From: Methanoculleus sp. UBA208
GTDB lineage: Archaea; Halobacteriota; Methanomicrobia; Methanomicrobiales; Methanoculleaceae
Assembly (NCBI RefSeq): GCF_002498065.1
Contig: NZ_DAFZ01000120.1
Location: 1 to 13,480 of the forward strand
Direction: 5' to 3'
Length of the DNA: 13,480 nt
The position numbers were made by a program, and so were the translations under genes. Positions 8,534 through 13,480 of the stretch are shown piece by piece (the stretch's first letter is position 1; each line of letters starts with the position of its first letter). A model generated the notes under the pieces. It was not told the origin of the DNA. It saw nothing but the letters and a program-made list of their open reading frames with translations, and ran no database searches.

Positions 8534-9112
8534 TCATGCAAACAGGATATCTGACACATCCTTCAGGGCTGATTCCCAGACTTCGCCCAGGAACGTGCCG
8601 TAGCTGTAGTCGATCTGCAGCTCGCCGTCGGCGCTCTCGACGATGATGCCGCCGGGGATATCAGCCGGGTCGCCCACGGTGTAGCCCGAGAGGGACTTTG
8701 TCTGGCCCAGGATCTTCTCGACAACAGGGATATCCCGCTCGTTTACGTGTACGACACCCTTCTTGATCTCCTTTGCCGCTCTCTTCAACAGGTCTGTGAG
8801 CGCCTTCTCGTGGAACTCAGCAGGCAGATCACCGACAGCAGCGAGCGAGGCCGAATAGACCTGATCGAGGAGCGTCTTCTGGGCGTTTAAGACCTGCCGC
8901 TTGACGACGAGGTTCGCTGCGGAGACTTCCTGGTTGGTGATGTGGGTGGCCGCCCGGTCCGCCTCCTCTTCGGCCGAGAGCTTAATCTCGGCGGCGCGGG
9001 CCTGTGCGTCCCTCAGGATCTCTTCGACTTCGGCCCGGGTCTCTGCCCGGACCGCCTCGACCTCCTTTCGCCCTTTCTCCCGGATCTCGTTCACGACTGC
9101 TTCGAGTCCCAT
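8534..9112 (-). CDS. atpE: A-type ATP synthase subunit E (peripheral stalk)
   Basis: Subunit E (192 residues) pairs with H to form the peripheral stalks that hold the A3B3 head still. The N-terminal half (about 1-90) is an unbroken, Glu/Arg/Ala-rich helix (GRKEVEAVRAETRAEVEEIL and following) that forms a right-handed coiled coil with H. The C-terminal globular domain contains PGGIIVESADGELQIDYSYG, the conserved head-binding segment, and ends with the hydrophobic DILFA. The ATG has GGAGTGA a few nt upstream. Spacing to atpK is 11 nt, and the stop is within the ribosome binding site of atpC. Confidence 0.94.
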   Translation of the reverse strand: MGLEAVVNEIREKGRKEVEAVRAETRAEVEEILRDAQARAAEIKLSAEEEADRAATHITNQEVSAANLVVKRQVLNAQKTLLDQVYSASLAAVGDLPAEFHEKALTDLLKRAAKEIKKGVVHVNERDIPVVEKILGQTKSLSGYTVGDPADIPGGIIVESADGELQIDYSYGTFLGEVWESALKDVSDILFA

Positions 9113-9123
9113 GGTTCACTCCA

Positions 9124-9381
9124 TCAGAACAGAAGCAGCAGTGCAACCACAAGACCGGAGATGACAATGGTTTCCGGAATAACCGTAAGGAGCAGCACCA
9201 GACCGAATACGTCACGGTTCTCTGCCGTCGCCCCGACCGCAGCGGAACCGATCGCCATCTCCGCGACACCTGCGGCGATGCCAGTCAGACCGATCGCAAG
9301 ACCTGCGCCGAGCGCCCTCATTCCCAACTGCGATGCCTGTACCATTTCAAGAGTCAGTTCTGCTGTGCCAAAATCTACCAT
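9124..9381 (-). CDS. atpK: A-type ATP synthase subunit K (proteolipid c ring)
   Basis: Subunit K (85 residues) is the membrane proteolipid whose copies form the rotating ion-carrying ring. It contains one two-helix hairpin: helix 1 about 22-50 (Gly/Ala-rich GAGLAIGLTGIAAGVAEMAIG) and helix 2 about 58-85. The ion-binding carboxylate is E70 in the PETIVI motif of helix 2. A second carboxylate, E41, sits in helix 1 where Na+-type bacterial rings such as that of Ilyobacter carry the ligand Gln32. It is a single-hairpin proteolipid, unlike the duplicated or triplicated forms of some methanogens. A GGAGG Shine-Dalgarno lies 7 nt before the ATG. The stop of atpI is 4 nt away. Confidence 0.95.
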   Translation of the reverse strand: MVDFGTAELTLEMVQASQLGMRALGAGLAIGLTGIAAGVAEMAIGSAAVGATAENRDVFGLVLLLTVIPETIVISGLVVALLLLF

Positions 9382-9385
9382 TTTC

Positions 9386-11329
9386 TTATTCCTCCGTAAA
9401 CCTTGATTTCATACCGAATGGGTTGTACTTCTTTCCTCCACCTTTGTAGAACTTGGTGAAGAACTCAACATAGTGAAGACGAATTGAGTGCAGACCGCCG
9501 CCGAGGAGGCCGAGTGCCGTGTTCAGCACGTGACCCACCAGGAAGACGAGAATGCCGACGATGATGGCAATCACGCCGATCGGGGTGATCGCTTCGAGCT
9601 GGGGCTCTATCATCATGCCGATCGCGATGAAGTTGATCACCATCGCGATGGCGACCGAGGATAAGCCCACCGCCACAAGACGGGCGTAGGACAATACGTG
9701 GCTGATGATCGTCGGAAGTTCGACGATCTCAAGCGGGTTCTCCTGCGCAATCCCAAGGACGCCTGCCACCAGGAGGACGACGCCCACCGCGATGGCGACA
9801 GGGAAACCTGTCAGGTCGGGCATCATCGGGATGGCGTAGAACGACCAGATCAGGATGAGGATACCCCACATTGTTCCAAGCCAGCCGGCATTGGCGATTA
9901 CCGCCTTTGTCGCGTGCTTTCCATGGTGGAACTTCCGGGCATTGATCATGCCGAGGATGCGCCCGAGCGTTATGTGCAGGACACCGATCCAGATCGAGAC
10001 GATCATGAGCTCGGCTACCTGAGGGCCGTGACCGTGCACTTCCCCTCCGATGTTGAGATGTCGGGAGAAGAGCACCGCATTCCATGGGAGCGCGAAGCCG
10101 AAGAACTCGCTGTAGAGTATGCCAAAGACAATGCTTGAGATGCTTGCGAAGCTGAGCACCTTGAGGAGCATCCTTCCTTCGTCGCCTTTCAGGAACTTGC
10201 GCAGCCCGAGGCTCAGGAAGAGCAGGACTGCCCCGTAACCCACGTCGCCGAGGATCAGCCCGAAGAAGATGGGAAACACGATGGCTACCATCAGCGTCGG
10301 GTCGAGTTCGGAGTACCGCGGCCGTGCGTAGATATCCATGAGCACCTGTGTCGGGGAGGCGAACGACGGATTCTCGTACTCCACCGGGACCCTGGCAGCG
10401 TCGTCGACCTCCAGTTCCTCGATGTAGATCCTGCCGTTGGTCACCTTCTCCAGCGCCTGGCGGATCCTGTCCGCCCGGTCGTCAGGCACCCATCCTTCGG
10501 TGATGAAGGTCTCCTCTGTGGTAGCAAATCGTAACGGGGCCTCTGCCCGCTCTACTTCAGCCGTGAGTAGTTCATCACATGCTACCAGGAAATCGGTGTG
10601 CCTCTCCCGGATACGCGCAATCTCCTTGTTGACCTCAGCGATCTCGGTGCTGGCGCTCTGGACTTCGGCGAGATGGGCCTTCTGGTTTTCGGCCGGTGAC
10701 CCGGTCCCTTCCGGGACGGGGATCGCCTGGAACCCGGCGTCGAGAAGAGCCCGCTCGACCTGCTCGCGGTACTCGTTCTGCACCACGACGACGATCATGT
10801 TGCCGTCCACCCTGTCGGAAAAATATTTCTCATGGGGGACGTCGATGGAGACGTCGCGTGCGATGTGACCGGTAAAGACGGTAAACCGCGTGTACCCGTG
10901 GTAAAGGTCCAGGTCCAGGGGGACCGCCGCGAACGGTTCGAGTTCTCTCGCGCGCTGCTCATGCTCCTTCTGCCGCGCTTCCAGTCTGGAGCGCGTTGCA
11001 ACGAGGCCTTTCACCTCCTCGAGGATGGCGGGGAGGTCCGTCCGGATCATCTCCCTGACCTTCGATGCGGGGAGTTTCTCTCTAGTTTCTACGTTATCCG
11101 GGTTTATCCCGCACGCATTTTCAATGGCCCTGACATCGTTGAGCGCCGAGGCCACATCGCTCGCCCCGGGAAGCGGGTGGCCGATCGACAGCGCTTCAGC
11201 GGACTCGCTCTCCGGCACGAAGTCTTCGATGTGATAGACGTTGTGGCGGTAGAGCTCTCTGACGATGGTGTCGATCTCACCCTTCGGGGCCGCGATGAGC
11301 AGCCGGCGCATCCGTTCAGGCCTTAACAT
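9386..11329 (-). CDS. atpI: A-type ATP synthase subunit I (a-type stator)
   Basis: Subunit I (647 residues) combines a cytoplasmic N-terminal arm that anchors the peripheral stalks (about 1-330, with long coiled-coil stretches) and a C-terminal membrane domain (about 340-620, seven to eight hydrophobic helices) that forms the ion half-channels beside the K ring. GLILGDVGYG and SYARLVAVGLSSVA are family signatures; the arginine of the latter, about R550, is the residue that releases the ion from the ring carboxylate. A longer open frame begins 27 nt upstream, but ATG 11327-11329 gives the conserved start MLRPERMRRLLI and has AGGAG 8 nt before it. The start overlaps the end of ahaH by 14 nt, so the two are probably translationally coupled. 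Confidence 0.95.
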   Translation of the reverse strand: MLRPERMRRLLIAAPKGEIDTIVRELYRHNVYHIEDFVPESESAEALSIGHPLPGASDVASALNDVRAIENACGINPDNVETREKLPASKVREMIRTDLPAILEEVKGLVATRSRLEARQKEHEQRARELEPFAAVPLDLDLYHGYTRFTVFTGHIARDVSIDVPHEKYFSDRVDGNMIVVVVQNEYREQVERALLDAGFQAIPVPEGTGSPAENQKAHLAEVQSASTEIAEVNKEIARIRERHTDFLVACDELLTAEVERAEAPLRFATTEETFITEGWVPDDRADRIRQALEKVTNGRIYIEELEVDDAARVPVEYENPSFASPTQVLMDIYARPRYSELDPTLMVAIVFPIFFGLILGDVGYGAVLLFLSLGLRKFLKGDEGRMLLKVLSFASISSIVFGILYSEFFGFALPWNAVLFSRHLNIGGEVHGHGPQVAELMIVSIWIGVLHITLGRILGMINARKFHHGKHATKAVIANAGWLGTMWGILILIWSFYAIPMMPDLTGFPVAIAVGVVLLVAGVLGIAQENPLEIVELPTIISHVLSYARLVAVGLSSVAIAMVINFIAIGMMIEPQLEAITPIGVIAIIVGILVFLVGHVLNTALGLLGGGLHSIRLHYVEFFTKFYKGGGKKYNPFGMKSRFTEE

Positions 11330-11645
11330 GCAGCTGCTCCTTAAACCGTGTAACAATAAAGTCTACAGCTTTTGCAAGGTTCTTGTTCCCCGTTGCCTTC
11401 AGCGCCTCTGCGCGCGCTTCACCCTCCCTGACAATCTCTTCATACCTGTTCTGCGCCTGGGCCCGTGCCTCCGCTAGGCGCTGATTCCTGTGCTCCCCGG
11501 CATCTTTCTGTGCCTTGAGGACCAGGTTTTCAGCCTCCAGCTCGGCATCCGAGAGGCTCTTCTTCCTCTCCGCCTGCGCATCACGGATCATCGCCTGATA
11601 CTCTTCTTCAGTTTCCCTGATGCTTTTCAGGACATCGGTCTCCAT
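11316..11645 (-). CDS. ahaH: A-type ATP synthase subunit H (peripheral stalk)
   Basis: This is a 109-residue, highly charged (Glu/Lys/Arg/Ala-rich) protein predicted to be almost entirely one long coiled coil. It has no cysteine and no membrane span, as expected for subunit H, which partners E in the peripheral stalks. The position as first gene of the operon, directly before atpI, is the standard archaeal place for ahaH and supports the assignment more than the sequence alone, since coiled coils are low in information. ATG 11643-11645 has GGAGG 5 nt upstream; a TTG one codon earlier is a weaker option. The end overlaps atpI by 14 nt. Confidence 0.9.
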   Translation of the reverse strand: METDVLKSIRETEEEYQAMIRDAQAERKKSLSDAELEAENLVLKAQKDAGEHRNQRLAEARAQAQNRYEEIVREGEARAEALKATGNKNLAKAVDFIVTRFKEQLHVKA

Positions 11646-11690
11646 CAAACCCTCCTTCTCACGGCGTATGAATATTTGATGAAATTGAGC

Positions 11691-11700
11691 ATATATTTAT
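11691..11700 (-). promoter_or_regulatory. TATA box of the ATP synthase operon
   Basis: On the minus strand this reads ATAAATATAT, the best TATA-like match between ahaH and the preceding gene. Transcription would start about 25 nt downstream (near 11668), giving a leader of about 20 nt that includes the GGAGG of ahaH. It overlaps the stop codon of the upstream 178-residue gene, so read-through from that gene is possible too. An ATCAAATATT at 11671-11680 is a second, less well placed candidate. Confidence 0.5.
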
Positions 11701-12233
11701 TGTTGTTTGTCTGCTGAGGATTTTTCCGCATTTAGATGTTTCACTTCCACGCCGGGAGGCAAATTTTTTATCGTAACGCCCCCGGGAACCCCCGCAAGCG
11801 AGAGCCCGGAGAACTCAGCCGACGAGCAGAGCAGGTGCTGCTCGGGGTGGGTTCCCCGGCGGATATCGCAGGCGAGGAGAATCTCCGGGGCGACCGAGAC
11901 GACCATCGATAACCGCTTCGACCCGGGATGGTCTTTTGGGAGGACAACGAGCGGGATATGATAGCGCCGGACCAGTTCAAGCATCATGCGTGCCTGCTCG
12001 ATAGGGCCGCCTTCCGGCATGGAGACGGCGACCAGATCGTCGGGGTCGACCGCCTGGCAGTACTCGTCGTCCGGGGTTTCGATGCAGAGCGTAAACCGGG
12101 AAGCGGCTTTCGCAACAAGCAGAAAAGAACGTTCTCCCTGGATGAGGAGGGGTTCGTCGCCGAGGGGTACGGTCGCAACACCCGGCCCGGCAGGAGAACC
12201 CCCGGAAGCGCCGCCTTCAGACTTCTTCGACAT
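11697..12233 (-). CDS. Conserved-looking protein of unknown function
   Basis: This is a 178-residue protein I do not recognise. The first 25 residues are a Gly/Ser/Pro-rich, probably disordered tail. Residues about 28-70 look beta-rich (PLLIQGERSFLLVAKAASRF), followed by an acidic DPDDLVAV segment, a helix (IEQARMMLELVRRYH), a strand-turn IPLVVLPKDHPGSKRL, and a second beta-rich part around CDIRRGTHPEQHLLCSS. The C-terminus has VPGGVTIKNLPPGVEVKHL and a charged tail. It has three cysteines in scattered positions and no recognisable catalytic motif or membrane span. The ATG lies within the end of the zinc-ribbon gene (17-nt overlap, different frame), which implies coupled translation. It ends at the ATP synthase promoter. 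Codon-position bias and the tight overlap favour a real gene. Confidence 0.75.
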   Translation of the reverse strand: MSKKSEGGASGGSPAGPGVATVPLGDEPLLIQGERSFLLVAKAASRFTLCIETPDDEYCQAVDPDDLVAVSMPEGGPIEQARMMLELVRRYHIPLVVLPKDHPGSKRLSMVVSVAPEILLACDIRRGTHPEQHLLCSSAEFSGLSLAGVPGGVTIKNLPPGVEVKHLNAEKSSADKQQ

Positions 12234-12369
12234 CTTCCGACTGGCAGCTCGGGCACATGGGCCGCTTTCCGATGCCCTTGAACTTCTCGCCGCACTCTTT
12301 GCAGCGGTAGTTCGTGCCCTTCACGCGCTCATTGAACTCGATATCGACAGGTCCACCGACTGTACACAT
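12217..12369 (-). CDS. Small zinc-ribbon protein (50 residues)
   Basis: This short gene encodes 50 residues starting MCTVGGPVDIEF. It carries two CxxC knuckles, CKEC and CPSC, about 15 residues apart around a basic KFKGIGKRP loop: a rubredoxin/zinc-ribbon type metal site. Its C-terminus is acidic (SEDVEEV). The start ATG (12367-12369) has GGTGAT exactly 5 nt upstream (12375-12380), a strong archaeal ribosome binding site, and a TATA-like TTTTAT lies at 12404-12409. Its last 17 nt overlap the start of the 178-residue gene in another frame. Small zinc ribbons often act in transcription, translation or as a redox/structural module; nothing here decides which. The gene is easily missed because of its size. 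Confidence 0.85.
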   Translation of the reverse strand: MCTVGGPVDIEFNERVKGTNYRCKECGEKFKGIGKRPMCPSCQSEDVEEV

Positions 12370-12403
12370 CTGGCATCACCAGGAAAGAGATGGCGGGCAG
12401 AGG

Positions 12404-12409
12404 ATAAAA
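12404..12409 (-). promoter_or_regulatory. TATA-like element for the zinc-ribbon gene
   Basis: On the minus strand this reads TTTTAT in an otherwise GC-rich stretch, about 35-40 nt before the ATG. Initiation would fall close to 12380, giving a very short leader that includes the GGTGAT site. Confidence 0.4.
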
Positions 12410-12566
12410 CCCTATCGCGGCACTCCCGGGAGAGCCGGTTCTGCGGCCTGGGACGGGAGATCTCCAGCCACCCCGGTGGGGAGGGGAGGGGCGCAGGGAG
12501 ATAGCGAATGGCACGAACGCGAAGCGGGCGTCGCGGTTCAGGCCAACGGCGCAGGAAAGTCACCGG

Positions 12567-12596
12567 GCGGTGCACGGGATCAGGTCCGTGCACCGC
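12567..12596 (-). terminator. 11-bp perfect hairpin spanning a stop codon
   Basis: GCGGTGCACGG (12567-12577) and CCGTGCACCGC (12586-12596) pair over all 11 positions around an 8-nt loop. The TGA of the membrane protein (12580-12582) sits in the loop. No T-run follows on either strand, so it is not a classic intrinsic terminator; it may protect the mRNA 3' end or slow the terminating ribosome. Confidence 0.55.
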
Positions 12597-13203
12597 TGCG
12601 ACGGGCGGGCGCCTTCTTCCGCGTCATCTGCCACCGTTTGAGAACAAACGCCGCGACGACGAGGGCGAAGAGCGTATTGAAGAGCACCCATATGATCGGG
12701 TTCTCGAAATCGTCTCCGATCAGGTTTCCGTGCACTATAGCAAAGAGGAGCGCGACGTACATCAGGCCGTGAACCCACCGCCAGTACCTCGGAATATATC
12801 TCCGGAGCAGCACCCCGGCAAACGCGATGTAGAGGAGATAGAGTGCGGGCCGGCCTGCGAGTGCCCAGAATCTCCCCCAGGGGGAAAAGACCGGGATGAA
12901 TATAGCAGGGTTCATCGCCCCTATAGCGAGGGCCACCGGGTGCATTGTCGGAAGGAGAATGCCGACGGCGGCGAAGGTGTGGTGCACCGAAAGAAACGAT
13001 CTACCGAAGACCTTCATGATCTCCCGGAGGAACGGTGTCAGGATGGCTGCGATGGCGAGGGCAAGAAAACCCCACAGGGCGGTGAGGCGCGCTATAACAT
13101 GGATCGGATCTTCGTAGGGTGCGGTCAGCACCACGGCGGCGACAAGCGCATACAGGGCCAGGACGACGGCTGCAAGGAGCATGCCAGCCCGGGGGAGAGT
13201 CAC
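12580..13203 (-). CDS. Ferric-reductase-like diheme b transmembrane protein (YedZ/MsrQ-type fold)
   Basis: This is a 207-residue integral membrane protein with about six hydrophobic helices (roughly 8-28, 38-58, 72-95, 118-134, 143-161, 168-188). Histidines are arranged as H75-X12-H88 in helix 3 (H74 adjacent) and H145-X12-H158 in helix 5, the bis-histidine pattern that holds two b haems in ferric reductase/NADPH oxidase and MsrQ/YedZ domains. It has no FAD or NAD(P) domain, so electrons must come from a partner protein. The C-terminus is Arg/Lys-rich, consistent with a cytoplasmic tail. The GTG start lacks a Shine-Dalgarno, but a weak TATA (CTTATC at 13229-13234) about 28 nt upstream suggests a leaderless message. 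ATG 13180-13182 is an alternative start. The neighbouring genes do not reveal a redox partner. The fold assignment is from motif pattern only. Confidence 0.75.
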   Translation of the reverse strand: MTLPRAGMLLAAVVLALYALVAAVVLTAPYEDPIHVIARLTALWGFLALAIAAILTPFLREIMKVFGRSFLSVHHTFAAVGILLPTMHPVALAIGAMNPAIFIPVFSPWGRFWALAGRPALYLLYIAFAGVLLRRYIPRYWRWVHGLMYVALLFAIVHGNLIGDDFENPIIWVLFNTLFALVVAAFVLKRWQMTRKKAPARRSGART

Positions 13204-13480
13204 GATTCCAGAGAACTCGCGGCAGGGGATAAGGGTTTCGCCCTGGGTGCTTTCCGGGAGTGGGTCGACCGGGGCCGGGGGAGACAGTCAGCCTGTCGCA
13301 AGTCGCACCTTCGGTGCTCCTGCTCCCACCCTTCAGGCGGTCGCACTTCGCGTGAGACCACGTAATTCCACAGAGTTATGGGCGCTCCCCTCACATCGCG
13401 CGGCCTACCCTCCCTTTGGTTGCACCCCTGGCACGGATTCCGTGGGAGTATCACCATAGGGGGAGGGGCTGACGGGGAGG
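13204..13480. other. Intergenic stretch with short repeats, no convincing gene
   Basis: This holds the upstream region of the haem membrane protein. It has two related motifs: GTCGCACCTTCGGTGC (13302-13317, with a GCACC/GGTGC stem) and GTCGCACTTCGCGTG (13340-13354), 38 nt apart. It also has a perfect CACGGA/TCCGTG palindrome (13432-13444) and purine-rich ends. An 85-codon frame on the minus strand has Arg/Pro-rich composition and no ribosome binding site, and is probably not a gene. The stretch may be the edge of a dispersed repeat or mobile-element end continuing past the window. Confidence 0.45.

Noticed and set aside
12508..13365. 285-codon open frame on the plus strand opposite the membrane protein
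   Set aside because: The product is Arg/Gly/Glu/His-rich and low in hydrophobic residues, as expected of an antisense frame of a membrane protein gene. The minus-strand frame has coherent helices and histidine pairs.
13200..13457. 85-codon minus-strand frame whose stop overlaps the membrane-protein GTG
   Set aside because: The GTGA overlap looks operon-like, but the frame is Arg/Pro-rich, lacks a ribosome binding site and crosses the short repeats. A weak TATA inside it suits a separate promoter for the membrane protein better.

Overview
The window is a GC-rich (about 60%) archaeal chromosome segment. The gene set, the GGAGGTGAT-type ribosome binding sites (complementary to the archaeal 16S 3' end) and the complete A-type ATP synthase operon point to a methanogenic euryarchaeon. 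Protein wording and gene order suggest the Methanomicrobiales (Methanoculleus-like); that placement is inference, not a database result.

Left edge (1-510, plus strand): the 3' end of an IS200/IS605-family tnpB gene with its hairpin-rich right end, then a tRNA-Pro(GGG) gene whose TATA box lies about 20 bp past the element. Next (511-1368, plus) is a DUF89/ARMT1-like metal-dependent phosphatase. From 1369 to 2128 there is no convincing gene: a GC-rich stretch, a TTTAACCC hairpin, an AT-rich island, a short direct repeat and a run of four small hairpins that may mark a structured RNA or a degraded mobile element.

Main block (minus strand, 11645 down to 2129): one tightly packed operon reading ahaH-atpI-K-E-C-F-A-B-D-pgk. 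Genes overlap or are mostly separated by 1-22 nt, and most have a good Shine-Dalgarno. H and E form the peripheral stalks, I and K the ion-translocating membrane part, C, D and F the central axle, A and B the catalytic head. The phosphoglycerate kinase gene follows atpD by 22 nt and is probably co-transcribed, placing a gluconeogenic/glycolytic ATP-linked kinase with the ATP synthase. A TATA-like box at 11691-11700 fits as the operon promoter.

Upstream of that (minus strand): a 50-residue zinc-ribbon protein overlaps by 17 nt a 178-residue protein of unknown function. Beyond them is a 207-residue membrane protein with paired H-X12-H histidines typical of the diheme ferric-reductase/YedZ-like domain, notable because methanogens of this group are generally regarded as lacking cytochromes. 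The right edge (13204-13480) holds no convincing gene but carries short repeated and palindromic motifs.

No CRISPR array, complete prophage or defence island is visible. Most of the window is conserved housekeeping sequence; the less explained parts are 1369-2128, the zinc-ribbon/unknown pair, the haem membrane protein and the right-hand intergenic stretch.
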